Assembly: GCA_910575435.1 (NCBI GenBank)
Contig: CAJTGI010000012.1
Location: 55,218-119,217, forward strand
DNA from: Clostridiaceae bacterium
GTDB lineage: Bacteria; Bacillota; Clostridia; Lachnospirales; Lachnospiraceae
DNA: 64,000 nt
Direction of reading: 5' to 3'
This document shows, piece after piece, positions 32,805-41,586 of this stretch. The notes under the pieces are model-generated. The model was given only the letters and a program-made list of their open reading frames with translations, was not told where the DNA came from and searched no databases. The number at the start of each line of letters is the position of its first letter. Positions within the stretch are counted from its first letter, which is position 1. The position numbers were made by a program, and so were the translations under genes.

Positions 32805-35324
32805 TTGAAGAAACGAGTTTTTTCAGTTGTTATAGCGCTTTGTTTATGCATCTCTTCCCTGTCAGTGGCACACGCACGACAGGAAGGCTCATTGTGGCAG
32901 GGGGATGTTTCTGCGGGAGAATTTTCATCCGGTATCCGCGATAATGCGATTCCGACGCCAGCGGAAGTCTATCAGGCCATGACCTCGCTGAAGGATCGGG
33001 AAGAGTATCAGGAGGGGATGATCTGGACCAATGATGAGCCTTATTCAGATTCTAAGGGATATTACCGTTGGAAGGGCGGAACTCTTGGCGGAACAAATAT
33101 CGCGGCTGTGGGCTGCGTAGCTTTTGCTTTCATACTCAGCGATGAGGCCTTTGGCAGCCTGCCAGCCAGGATGTACCCAGCGGGCCAGTTTTCATTTGAG
33201 GATATAAAAGCCGGAGATATTCTGCGGGTCAACAATGACGTCCATACCGTGATCGTGCTGGAGGTGAATGATGCGGGCGTGATAGTTGCCGAAGGAAACA
33301 TCAGCACCGGAGATCACAAAGGAAAGGTTCATTGGGGGCGGGCAATATCTAAGGAAGAGGTGATGAGCAGCACCAGCCATTATATTACCCGTTACCCGGA
33401 AGGCTATGTGCCGCCGGATGATCCGGAGGCCAATGTATCCATAGCATCGGGAGTTCTGGACGGAGGGCTTGCCTGGAATCTGACGAAGGCGGGCACGCTG
33501 ACAATTTCGGGCCAGGGGGCCATGCCGGATTTCAGCAGTACAGGGGAACAGCCGTGGAGCGAAAACAGCAGTCAGATTCGGAAGGTGGTCATCGGGAACG
33601 GCGTTACCAGTATCGGGGCTTGTGCTTTTTGGAATTGCGGAGTTTTAAGCGCAGAGATTTCCCCCAGCGTGACAATGATTGGCAACAGTGCTTTCCGCGG
33701 TTCCTCAATGATATCTGTGACTATTTCTTCCGGCGTGAAGACGATTGGTGACAGTGCCTTCCGGCAATGTCAAAATCTTAGTTCGGTGACTATTTCCGAA
33801 GGAGTGGAGACAATTTGTCAAAATGCTTTCCGCGCCTGTACCAGTCTTACTTCCATCGTTTTTCCTGCCAGTATCGGTGAGGTGGGGGCTGCCGCATTTT
33901 TTGATTGCCAGGCAATGACGAGCGCAGCGTTTACTCCAGGCAGCAAGCAGGTAAAAATGGGTGACAACATTTTTACGCGTTGTTATTATCTGATGAATGT
34001 AACGCTTCCGAAAAGCATCGACCGCATTGGGGAGGGCATGTTTCAGAATTGCCTGATGCTTGCCGGGCTGGAAATTCCTCAAGGTGCGGAAAGTATAGAA
34101 GCGTCAGCATTTGCGTCCTGCTCTGGATTTACTACTGTCATAATTCCGGACAGCGTAACATCAATAGGGATAGCCGCATTCGCATCCTGTCCGCTGGCGG
34201 ATATTTACTTTTCCGGCACCGAAGCGCAGTGGAATAGCATCAGTAAATTGGGTGATACGGCAGCGGTAGTGTCAAAAGTGACAATGCATTATAATTATAT
34301 TCCGCCCACCAATCCCGATCCAGGGGATGGTGATGGCAATAATAATGGAGACAATCCGGGAAATGGCGATAACCCCGGAGGCGGCGATAACCCAGGCGGC
34401 GACAATCCCGGAAGCGGAGATAATCCGGGAGGCAGCGACAATCCGGGAGGTAGCGATAATCCAGGAGGAAGTGATAATCCTGGGGGCGGAGATAATCCGG
34501 GAGGCAGTGATAATCCAGGAGGAGGCGACAATCCCGGAGGCAGCGATAATCCGGGAGGAAGTGATAATCCAGGAGGAGGCGACAATCCGGGAGGAAGTGA
34601 TAATCCTGGAAATGGCGATAATCAAGGTGGTAGCAACAATCCTGGAAACGTGGGAAATCAGACACCGGAACAGAAACCATTTGCCCAAGGGAAAATCTTT
34701 ACGGCAGCCAATGCCACTTATAAGGTAACAAGAGTTGGCCAAGAAGTGGAATTGACAGCGGTAAAATCAACGTCAGCAAAGATTATAATCAATACGGTTA
34801 CAGGAGCGGACGGCGTCAAGTACAGAGTGACTTCTATCCGGCCAAAGGCGATGCAGAATAATAAAAAAATGACCAGTCTGACCATTGGTGCGAATGTAAA
34901 GACCATCGGAGCCAATGCATTTTCAGGCTGTACTAAGTTGGCAACAGTTGCGTTCGGTAAAAACACAGCCTCGATCGGAGCAGGAGCATTCAAAGGGTGC
35001 GTTGCCTTAAAGAAGGTGATTTCCCTGCCGGATAGCGTAAAGACCATTGGGGCAAATGCATTTTCCGGATGCAAAAAGATTACGGCATTTACCATTGGTA
35101 AGACATCAAAGTCCAATCTGACAACGATTGGAAAGGGCTCGTTTAGCGGATGCAAGAAACTCGGCAAAGTAACGATTAAGTCGAAGAAACTTAAACTTGT
35201 AGGAAAACAGGCATTTAAGGGCAGTAAATCCAGTCTGAAAGTGAAAGTGCCATCCAATAAGTGGAAGAAATATAAGAAGATTCTGAAAAAGGCTGGATTG
35301 AAAGTCAGCCAGGTAAGAAAATAA
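32805..35324 (+). CDS. large secreted LRR protein with CHAP/NlpC-like N-terminal domain
   Basis: An 839-residue exported protein. A signal peptide (KKRVFSVVIALCLCISSLSV) is followed by a domain of about 170 residues with the cysteine of AAVGCVAFAF and the histidine of NNDVHTVIVLEV, resembling CHAP/NlpC-type cysteine amidases or peptidases. BspA-type LRRs follow (IGNGVTSIGACAFWNCGVLS, ISSGVKTIGDSAFRQCQNLS and others). About 17 tandem DNPGG(G/S)-type pentapeptides (34311-34660) form a flexible spacer before a second LRR block and a lysine-rich end (WKKYKKILKKAGLKVSQVRK). The start is TTG 32805, eight bases after AAGGAGG; the ATG at 32787 precedes that ribosome binding site. Likely a surface-active adhesin/cell-wall enzyme. 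Confidence 0.82.
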   Translation: MKKRVFSVVIALCLCISSLSVAHARQEGSLWQGDVSAGEFSSGIRDNAIPTPAEVYQAMTSLKDREEYQEGMIWTNDEPYSDSKGYYRWKGGTLGGTNIAAVGCVAFAFILSDEAFGSLPARMYPAGQFSFEDIKAGDILRVNNDVHTVIVLEVNDAGVIVAEGNISTGDHKGKVHWGRAISKEEVMSSTSHYITRYPEGYVPPDDPEANVSIASGVLDGGLAWNLTKAGTLTISGQGAMPDFSSTGEQPWSENSSQIRKVVIGNGVTSIGACAFWNCGVLSAEISPSVTMIGNSAFRGSSMISVTISSGVKTIGDSAFRQCQNLSSVTISEGVETICQNAFRACTSLTSIVFPASIGEVGAAAFFDCQAMTSAAFTPGSKQVKMGDNIFTRCYYLMNVTLPKSIDRIGEGMFQNCLMLAGLEIPQGAESIEASAFASCSGFTTVIIPDSVTSIGIAAFASCPLADIYFSGTEAQWNSISKLGDTAAVVSKVTMHYNYIPPTNPDPGDGDGNNNGDNPGNGDNPGGGDNPGGDNPGSGDNPGGSDNPGGSDNPGGSDNPGGGDNPGGSDNPGGGDNPGGSDNPGGSDNPGGGDNPGGSDNPGNGDNQGGSNNPGNVGNQTPEQKPFAQGKIFTAANATYKVTRVGQEVELTAVKSTSAKIIINTVTGADGVKYRVTSIRPKAMQNNKKMTSLTIGANVKTIGANAFSGCTKLATVAFGKNTASIGAGAFKGCVALKKVISLPDSVKTIGANAFSGCKKITAFTIGKTSKSNLTTIGKGSFSGCKKLGKVTIKSKKLKLVGKQAFKGSKSSLKVKVPSNKWKKYKKILKKAGLKVSQVRK
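34311..34660 (+). repeat. tandem repeat coding for DNPGG(S/G) linker
   Basis: About seventeen imperfect 15-base units inside the LRR gene, encoding NPGGSDNPGGGD-type pentapeptides. Codon use varies between units (GGA/GGC, AAT/AAC), showing old as well as recent duplication. Such tracts change length easily by slippage or recombination. Confidence 0.85.
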
Positions 35325-35357
35325 TTTAAACAAATGGGATGTGTCCATGTGGAATAG

Positions 35358-35404
35358 GGCGACAAAGGCGGCAGGGAGAAACTCTGTCGCCTTTCAAATG
35401 TAAA
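35358..35404 (+). terminator. probable terminator after the large LRR gene
   Basis: Seven-base stem GGCGACA / TGTCGCC with a 30-base internal region and a short TTTC tail, 34 bases after the stop codon. The long loop and weak T run make this moderate. Confidence 0.4.
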
Positions 35405-35472
35405 AATATTAAAAATGAAATAAGAGAATGCAAAGGCAGGATATAAATAAGAGTAATAATCTGAAAAAAGTA

Positions 35473-35504
35473 TTGACAATTAGTATAAATTTTTTTAGTA
35501 TAAA
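35473..35504 (+). promoter_or_regulatory. promoter of the ligase/ACP cassette
   Basis: TTGACA at 35473-35478 with TAGTAT 17 bases downstream (35496-35501), overlapping TATAAA at 35499. The decamer TTAGTATAAA occurs twice here (35480 and 35495 regions). A leader of about 140 AT-rich bases follows before the TTG start at 35648. Confidence 0.55.
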
Positions 35505-35647
35505 AAGAGGGCAATTTATGGTTTTCAAATATAAGCATTGGATTTTAATGATTATTTAATGTATTTAAGATTTAAAATAGTCAAAGGGGATTATTAATAT
35601 TTGGTAGGGTTTATAGAAGTTTATCAAGAAAGTAGGAATGTGTTAAG

Positions 35648-36838
35648 TTGGATAAATTGAAATCGATGGTAGAATATGCATACCAGAAGGTGCCTCTGTA
35701 TTTTCAATTAGCAGAGCAAGCGGGATTAGATATAAATAATCTAGAATATGAGAAATTACCAATTGTAAGCAAGGATTTTTTTATTGAGAAAGGATCGTCA
35801 GTGATATCTAGCGAATATATGGGGGCATATATTCAAGGGAAACTTTTATATGGGAGGACCTCTGGTTCAACAGGTAAATGCTCGGAAGTGTATTGGGATA
35901 GGATTCAAGAACAGAAATCTCTTTTTAAACTATGGTATTATCGAAAAAAGTACTATGGAATTACTCCGAGAGATAAATTATGTTATTTTTACCCAGCAGA
36001 TGAGGGTTCGGATCAGGTATTTATGGATGAACGAAAATTGGCAATCTCAAAGGACTTAGTTGTGCAGGAAAAGATTTCCCTAATTTTGAAGTATTTATCC
36101 GACTTTGAGCCGGATTGGATGATATTGCAACCTAGTTTTGCGGCAATTCTATGTAAGTATTCTTCTGAAATTCCGAAAAAAGTGATTGAAAAAATAAAAT
36201 ATATTGAAATGACGGGAGAATATTTATCTAATAGTTTAAAGGAAAAGGTTAGAGGCATTTTCTCATGCGATATAGCAAATCAATATGGGAGTAAAGAAGT
36301 AAATTCTATTGCATATGAGTGCCCTCAAGGAAATATGCATGTCATGTCAGATAATGTTTATATTGAAATTCTAGGTGGAAAAGAACAGGGAGATATATGT
36401 GTTACATCTTTGCAAAACAAGGTGATGCCATTCATACGGTATAATATGGAGGATAAAGGAAGTTTGTGTGTCAATCATCTTTGCGGGTGTGGAAATCCAT
36501 GTGCAATATTGGAACTTATTGCAGGAAGAAGTGATGATTTTATTAAGGGAAAAGACGGGACTCGTATACATGCATATGCGGTTTTATCTATTTTTCATCA
36601 TGTCAATGCAATTACTGATGGAGGGATTTTGCAATATCAAATAATACAGAAAGAACAAACTCTCTTTCAAATATATTTGGTTTTGGATGAAATAGAGATG
36701 AGAGAGGAGATTGAATATTTGCTGAAAATCAGGTTAAAGGAGAGATTTTCTGATATGCGTTTTGATTTTCATATATATTCTCATTTGTTTCCGAATAAAA
36801 ATACAGGAAAAATAGCTTGTTTCATTTGTGAGTGTTGA
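35648..36838 (+). CDS. PaaK-like adenylate-forming enzyme (acyl-CoA/ACP ligase type)
   Basis: A 396-residue member of the phenylacetate-CoA ligase branch of the ANL superfamily. It has the family's N-terminus (VEYAYQKVPLYFQLAEQAGL, LPIVSKDFF), the phosphate loop GRTSGSTGKC (about 69-78), NQYGSKEVNSIAYEC, a cysteine cluster (CVNHLCGCGNPC) as in PaaK, and the hinge AGRSDDFIKGKDGTRIHAYA. These enzymes adenylate a carboxylic acid and pass it to a thiol. An acyl carrier protein gene starts 51 bases downstream, so the product probably loads that carrier. The start is a TTG with only a weak ribosome binding site. The DNA is distinctly AT-rich compared with the flanks, suggesting horizontal acquisition. 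Confidence 0.82.
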   Translation: MDKLKSMVEYAYQKVPLYFQLAEQAGLDINNLEYEKLPIVSKDFFIEKGSSVISSEYMGAYIQGKLLYGRTSGSTGKCSEVYWDRIQEQKSLFKLWYYRKKYYGITPRDKLCYFYPADEGSDQVFMDERKLAISKDLVVQEKISLILKYLSDFEPDWMILQPSFAAILCKYSSEIPKKVIEKIKYIEMTGEYLSNSLKEKVRGIFSCDIANQYGSKEVNSIAYECPQGNMHVMSDNVYIEILGGKEQGDICVTSLQNKVMPFIRYNMEDKGSLCVNHLCGCGNPCAILELIAGRSDDFIKGKDGTRIHAYAVLSIFHHVNAITDGGILQYQIIQKEQTLFQIYLVLDEIEMREEIEYLLKIRLKERFSDMRFDFHIYSHLFPNKNTGKIACFICEC

Positions 36839-36889
36839 TTTATAGTAATATTTCTATATTAGAAAACAAAATGGAGGAGGAGAGCCACG

Positions 36890-37156
36890 ATGATCGATTG
36901 GGAAGATTTCAGGGAAATTGTCTGGAATAATATAGAAAAACAAGAATTATTTCAAAAAGAAAAGATTCTTCCAGAGACAAATCTCATGGAGGATTTGCAG
37001 TTTGACTCTGTAGCAATGATTACATTATTTTCAGATATAGAAGAAAAATGGGGGATAGACTTTACGGATTTAGAGGATTTTGGGGATCGGTTTGACGTGT
37101 GCGGGAAAATCTATGAGGGAATCCGGTTGTTAAGAGAGAAGGGGGATGGCGGATGA
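36890..37156 (+). CDS. acyl carrier protein (phosphopantetheine-binding)
   Basis: An 88-residue four-helix carrier. The phosphopantetheine attachment site is Ser40 in MEDLQFDSVAMITLFSDIEE, and the acidic helix II/III (KWGIDFTDLEDFGDRFDVCG) is typical of dedicated, non-fatty-acid carriers. It has a good ribosome binding site (GGAGGAGAG). It lies directly after a PaaK-like ligase, the arrangement seen when a starter acid is activated and loaded in a small biosynthetic pathway. No ketosynthase or peptide-synthetase genes are in view. Confidence 0.85.
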   Translation: MIDWEDFREIVWNNIEKQELFQKEKILPETNLMEDLQFDSVAMITLFSDIEEKWGIDFTDLEDFGDRFDVCGKIYEGIRLLREKGDGG

Positions 37157-37262
37157 AATGAAATATATACATGACTGATTTTATAAATAGATATGGACAT
37201 TATTTATTTGGTGATGGAAAGTTCATGGAAAGAATTATCACTTGATTGGAGGAAAACAAGAT

Positions 37263-38315
37263 ATGAGTAAGAGAAAGTTATCAATTTTTTTGTTATGTGT
37301 AATGTTTGCGTGGCATACAGCACAGATTCCGGCAGAGGCATTTGAAAAGGTAGTTTATTTCGAGGATGCAGAAAATCTATCAGAATTTATCAAGGATGAA
37401 GTGGAAACTCATGAAACGGATTTAAAGCCTGGCGTGGAGAGGGCATTAAATAAGCAAGAAGTTTTTGATGATGAGATTGCCAATTTTTCTGATGAGGAAA
37501 TCAAACAATTGAATGCGAGCGAGAATATTTCGGTGTCTACAGGATATTTCGTGGTTTCTGATGATAAAATGAAAAGAGTAAATAGGAGCAAAGTGGATTG
37601 GCTGTATGAAAAAAAGAAGAAATCTTGGAAAAATCTTTTTGTCAAGAAGGCAAAGGCAGTTGATCCAGCAATCTATAAAGCATCAAGTCCAAAAACAGGA
37701 TATTTAAAGGCGCAAATTATTGCTTATGAATACAAGACGAAGATTCATGTAATCGGGACAAATACATGGTTGAAACAACCCAAGAATCGGTTTTTAGATT
37801 TTTATGGTCTTAGTATTAGCGATTCCAAACCAACTTTTAATCTCAAAACGCAGAAAGCAACATATACATATACTTATAAGGATGAATATGCGGTGGGAAA
37901 TCAGGTGACTTCAAGAGAATACATTGCAAAAACCATAGATTTATCCTCTAAGTATTTAAAGTTATTGTCTGAATTGGGGTCTGCCAGCCCGGTGGCAATA
38001 GGAGCGAGAGTTAATCTGAAAAACGAGTTTTTTGAGGGGACGGGAAATATGACCCATACGAAAACAGTTACCAGTCAAGTGTGCATTATAAGCGCAGATG
38101 TATTAAAAAGAGATAGCCGACATGTTGATTTTACCAGTTTTTATCTGCATGGCAAAAAGAAATATTCTGGAAGTGATTTATCCTATAATCTTTCAGTAGG
38201 CGTGAAGGGTGAGGTTAGTTTCGGGATAACATATACGCCAAATAGTAGGCAGGTAACTTCAGAATGGACGCCGCAAACGAATGTGGTATTGCAATTAAAT
38301 TCATACTGTTATTAG
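37263..38315 (+). CDS. secreted protein of unknown function
   Basis: A 350-residue protein with a clear signal peptide (KRKLSIFLLCVMFAWHTAQI) and a predicted cleavage near PAEA-FEK. The mature part starts with an acidic helical region (FEDAENLSEFIKDEVETHE) and then appears beta-rich (YLKAQIIAYEYKTKIHVIGT, ATYTYTYKDEYAVGNQVTS, SFGITYTPNSRQVTSEW). I do not recognise a family. ATG 37263 has GGAGG ten bases upstream; an ATG at 37242 precedes it. It sits between the carrier protein and a membrane-anchored protein within the same AT-rich cassette, so the cassette's product may act on, or be attached to, an exported protein (speculative). Confidence 0.7.
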   Translation: MSKRKLSIFLLCVMFAWHTAQIPAEAFEKVVYFEDAENLSEFIKDEVETHETDLKPGVERALNKQEVFDDEIANFSDEEIKQLNASENISVSTGYFVVSDDKMKRVNRSKVDWLYEKKKKSWKNLFVKKAKAVDPAIYKASSPKTGYLKAQIIAYEYKTKIHVIGTNTWLKQPKNRFLDFYGLSISDSKPTFNLKTQKATYTYTYKDEYAVGNQVTSREYIAKTIDLSSKYLKLLSELGSASPVAIGARVNLKNEFFEGTGNMTHTKTVTSQVCIISADVLKRDSRHVDFTSFYLHGKKKYSGSDLSYNLSVGVKGEVSFGITYTPNSRQVTSEWTPQTNVVLQLNSYCY

Positions 38316-38389
38316 TCTGGCAGATATCGATATTTTAACATGAATCATTCATTAAATATAGATGAAAATTTTTTGAAAGGAGATAGCTG

Positions 38390-39301
38390 GTGAGAAAGTC
38401 AATTTGTTTTTTGGGGGGGATTCTTGTTGCCATAGTGTTATTTTTTGGCGCTTCCTTTCTGATGGAAAGGGTAAATGCCTCCGAGGACGAAATAGAAGAT
38501 TGCCCCCATGGCAAAATCTTCGCACAGATGAATCGGCTGGTGGACAAGAAAAATAAGCCTGTCTACGAACGCTATGGAATACAGATGCAGATGACGGATT
38601 ATATTGCGGGTGAGGGGAATTTTTATTGCATCCTTGCGGCCTGGTGCAAGGATGGAGAGAAGAAACAGCTTTGCCAGAAGGGGCAGAACATGATTCAGAA
38701 ATCAGAAGAAGATGGTGTCGTTACTTTTTGGGATAATGTGGGTACGGGGAGGCATTCGGTCTATTATGAAGATGGAATTACTTATATTCTGTATTATCTG
38801 AATGATCAGAATGAGCCTAAAAATAGGGAGAAATTTCTTACTTTTTCCATGACTTATTCTAAAAATGGCGGAAATGTCCAAGACTCTTTACTGGCAGAAA
38901 TTCCCATTGCCGCATGGCAGTATTTCGAGGAAAAGGGAAGCCTTTTGCGGAAGGAGAAGGGTTATGCGGTATATCGTCAGAGGGATGGGAGTTATCTGGT
39001 GCTGCGGGGGATGATGAGCATGCATCTGACGCAGACGGGGATGCTTGTCAGATATCCGGATGAGAGATGCGAGGAGGTGGAAAATGAATTTTTCTATCAG
39101 AAAAAGATGGACAAAAGGAAAATAGAAATATCGCTGAACAGTTGCAAGAATAGAATCCATGGGGCATGGGAGTCGATGCATAAACAAGGTGATAGGCAAA
39201 ATATTATATTGCAAAGAAATGTATGGTCATCGGATACATTGATTCCTTTGGGAGAGGTGGAGAGCCTGTTTGTCGATGGGGAAGAGATGCGAATACAATG
39301 A
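38390..39301 (+). CDS. membrane-anchored or secreted protein of unknown function
   Basis: A 303-residue protein starting at GTG 38390, seven bases after GAAAGGAG. An N-terminal hydrophobic segment (SICFLGGILVAIVLFFGASF) suggests membrane anchoring with the rest outside. The outer part includes ERYGIQMQMTDYIAGEGNFY, GTGRHSVYYEDGITYILYYL and SYLVLRGMMSMHLTQTG; no known motif stands out. The stop overlaps the start of the next gene by four bases (ATGA), indicating coupled translation with the BtrH-like protein and hence a shared task. Confidence 0.7.
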   Translation: MRKSICFLGGILVAIVLFFGASFLMERVNASEDEIEDCPHGKIFAQMNRLVDKKNKPVYERYGIQMQMTDYIAGEGNFYCILAAWCKDGEKKQLCQKGQNMIQKSEEDGVVTFWDNVGTGRHSVYYEDGITYILYYLNDQNEPKNREKFLTFSMTYSKNGGNVQDSLLAEIPIAAWQYFEEKGSLLRKEKGYAVYRQRDGSYLVLRGMMSMHLTQTGMLVRYPDERCEEVENEFFYQKKMDKRKIEISLNSCKNRIHGAWESMHKQGDRQNIILQRNVWSSDTLIPLGEVESLFVDGEEMRIQ

Positions 39302-40317
39302 AGGAATTAGATTTTTATTTAACTGAGGAAAATATGGGTGCGCAATATCATCAATATCTTTTTGGCATATTGCTCACGAACCCTAAAAATAAAGCATTTA
39401 TATACAATAATTATATGGGAATGCTGGTTAAGCATTATGATCACAGCCATGTAGATTTTGCTTTTGATGGAATTTATTCCTGCAGGGAGAATATGGTGCG
39501 TCAATTTGCGGTTCGTGGGCCAGTATCTGATTTGCACGGGATGATACGAAATTGCATTGACAATCAAGCGTATGTCATCATTAACGTAAATGAGGAATAT
39601 TTATCAAAAAGGCAGGCATCTCATCAACATTATTTTCGTCATGACTTGCTAATATTCGGCTATGATGAGAGGAAGAAGACGTATCGCACGGTGGGTTTTG
39701 ATGAACAATTCAATTATGGCATCACGGATTATTTATGGAGTGAAGTGGAACTGGCCTATGGAACAATGCAAAATGAATGGGATTATGAATTTTTTGCCTT
39801 TTCTGTCGTAGATGCTTATGAAGAGTATTGCAATTTTTCTGGTATAAAAAATGAACTGCAAATGTATTTACAAGGAAAGAACCCTATTCGTACACAATTG
39901 GAGATATTTTTGAAGGGTGGGGGCGACAGTTCTTTCCTGAATGAAAGTTATAAAAATTATTATGGTATTCAAGCATATGATTATTTGATTGACAGGATTA
40001 AGGGAACGCATAGGCATTTTTTAAAAATTCCTTGTAACGAAGAATTGGGTGTGAATGATATTCGCTCAATCAATGCTCTTTGCGGCCATATTAAGATTGT
40101 CGAACATATGGTAAGGGATGTATGTGGTGAAACGGAATTGCTACAGAGCGTAAAGAATCATGAAAAGTTTGCCTATGCGGGGAAATTGCTGTTTATGAAT
40201 TATTTACGATTTCCAGATAGAAGAAACGGGAAAAAAATTATGAATCATTTGCGGAAGCAAAAGGAGATAGAAAAAGTTGTGATTGGTGATGTAATAGATG
40301 CAATGTCACGTTTATAG
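39298..40317 (+). CDS. BtrH_N-like protein, possible acyltransferase/peptidase-fold partner of the ACP
   Basis: A 339-residue cytoplasmic-looking protein. The segment IDNQAYVIINVNEEYLSKRQ, then FRHDLLIFGYDERKKTYRTV, GFDEQFNYGITDYLW and SEVELAYGT follows the pattern of the butirosin biosynthesis protein H N-terminal domain (PF14399), a papain-like fold that in BtrH moves an acyl group from a carrier protein to an acceptor. No conserved cysteine is obvious at the expected N-terminal site, so it may be inactive or differ in mechanism. It begins at ATG 39298, overlapping the upstream stop. Company with a PaaK-like ligase and ACP supports a carrier-dependent acylation role; this remains inference. 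Confidence 0.5.
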   Translation: MKELDFYLTEENMGAQYHQYLFGILLTNPKNKAFIYNNYMGMLVKHYDHSHVDFAFDGIYSCRENMVRQFAVRGPVSDLHGMIRNCIDNQAYVIINVNEEYLSKRQASHQHYFRHDLLIFGYDERKKTYRTVGFDEQFNYGITDYLWSEVELAYGTMQNEWDYEFFAFSVVDAYEEYCNFSGIKNELQMYLQGKNPIRTQLEIFLKGGGDSSFLNESYKNYYGIQAYDYLIDRIKGTHRHFLKIPCNEELGVNDIRSINALCGHIKIVEHMVRDVCGETELLQSVKNHEKFAYAGKLLFMNYLRFPDRRNGKKIMNHLRKQKEIEKVVIGDVIDAMSRL

Positions 40318-40409
40318 AGCAATTTATGACAGTGGTTTATGAACATAAATTACATATATTAGTAAGAATGATATAAATTTGTCGATATAACAACTTTTGC
40401 TGGATGTAG

Positions 40410-40469
40410 ACACCTCTTTATGTTAATATGGTATTGGAACAATAATTAACATGAGAGAGGTGTTTTTTT
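40410..40469 (+). terminator. strong hairpin with T run directly before the radical SAM gene
   Basis: ACACCTCTTTATGTTAAT (40410-40427) pairs almost completely with ATTAACATGAGAGAGGTGT (40445-40463), followed by TTTTTTT. It terminates the upstream cassette, yet the right arm holds the GAGAGGTG ribosome binding site of the radical SAM gene, whose GTG start is 40471. A weak promoter (TTGCTG 40397, TATGTT 40419) overlaps the left arm, so transcripts from it would lack that arm and not fold this way. Confidence 0.75.
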
Positions 40470-40470
40470 C

Positions 40471-41493
40471 GTGGGAAAATGTATGACCGAACTGGTAGAT
40501 CAGCTGGCAGTCTCAGGCAACCTTGCAGGGGACGCATTCGGAGAACTGCTGCGGTATCGCAATGCTGAGACAATGGAATATTTGTTTGAGCAGGCCAGGG
40601 CGACAAGACGGCAGGTAAAGAAAGACGTGCTTCAAATCTGGGGAAGGGTTCCTATCAGCAATTACTGCAAGAATAATTGCAAGATGTGCGGGCTGCGGCG
40701 GGAGAACCAGTTTGTGAAGAGATATCGGATGGACACCCAGGGAATTATCGAGTGCTGTCAGTATTTTGCGGGAAATGGCGTGCAGACCTTCCTGCTGGAG
40801 AGCGGGGAGGACGTGTTTTTCACGGAGGCATACATGTCGGAGGTCCTGACGGAACTTAGGAAGCATTTTCCCAAGAGTAAAATTATTCTCTCCCTGGGGG
40901 AGAAAAACCGGGATTTCTATTTGAAAATGAAGAAAATCGGGGCATATGGTGCGTTGCTTCACCATGGCACTGCCAATTCCATGCATTTTAAGAAGATTTT
41001 TCCTGCAAATATGTCTCCCCTTCTGAAGAAACAGAGGCTTTGGCAACTGAAAGAATTGGGCTATCATGCGGGAAGCGGATTTTTGGTAGGAATGCCCTAT
41101 CAAACCATCGAACATGTGCTGGAGGACGTGTGGCTCTTAAAGGAATTTGAGGCATCCATTGTGGAGGTAGGAGCATATATCCCTACGCCGAGGACGCCTT
41201 TGGAAAATCAGCGCAGCGGAAATGGGGAGATGACGCTGTATATTCTGGCGGCATTGCGGCTGATGCTGCCGGATGCTATGATTTTGGCCAGCCCAACGCT
41301 GGACTGCGTATTGAAGGATGGAAGGGTGCGTTGCTTTGATGCTGGAGCGGATGTTCTTCTGATGGACTTGCCAGACGAGGAACTCCTCAACCGATACGGG
41401 GCATATCAGAGAAAGAACGGCAGACTGTATCTGCCGGGGGATAATATCGAGAAACTGACGGGACAACTGAAAGAAAGGGGGCTATTTCAGTAA
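40471..41493 (+). CDS. radical SAM enzyme of the HydE/PylB/BioB type
   Basis: A 340-residue iron-sulfur enzyme. The radical SAM motif CX3CX2C is Cys66, Cys70 and Cys73 (NYCKNNCKMCGLRREN). The following QFVKRYRMDTQGIIECCQYF, QTFLLESGEDVFF, the barrel strand KIILSLGEKN, LLHHGTANSMHFKKIFP, GSGFLVGMPYQTIEHVLEDV and EVGAYIPTPRTPLENQ closely track HydE, which helps build the active-site cluster of [FeFe] hydrogenase, and its relative PylB. No hydF, hydG or pyl genes are in the window, so the role is unsettled. The GTG start has GAGAGGTG eight bases upstream, buried in the hairpin just before the gene. Confidence 0.8.
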   Translation: MGKCMTELVDQLAVSGNLAGDAFGELLRYRNAETMEYLFEQARATRRQVKKDVLQIWGRVPISNYCKNNCKMCGLRRENQFVKRYRMDTQGIIECCQYFAGNGVQTFLLESGEDVFFTEAYMSEVLTELRKHFPKSKIILSLGEKNRDFYLKMKKIGAYGALLHHGTANSMHFKKIFPANMSPLLKKQRLWQLKELGYHAGSGFLVGMPYQTIEHVLEDVWLLKEFEASIVEVGAYIPTPRTPLENQRSGNGEMTLYILAALRLMLPDAMILASPTLDCVLKDGRVRCFDAGADVLLMDLPDEELLNRYGAYQRKNGRLYLPGDNIEKLTGQLKERGLFQ

Positions 41494-41586
41494 GTAATTG
41501 TTAATAAATGAAGTTATAGTTCCTAGGGAGCCGAATGAAAAAATCATTGCCAATGCATTGATTGTAAAAATGAAAAGGAGAATACT

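Noticed and set aside
34311..34660. CRISPR-like array
   Set aside because: The repeats are 15-base coding units without unique spacers, in frame within the LRR gene.
34240..34742. Several open frames opposite and alongside the DNPGG repeat tract
   Set aside because: These are shadows of a GC-rich tandem repeat that stays open in all frames; their proteins are simple repeats without start signals.
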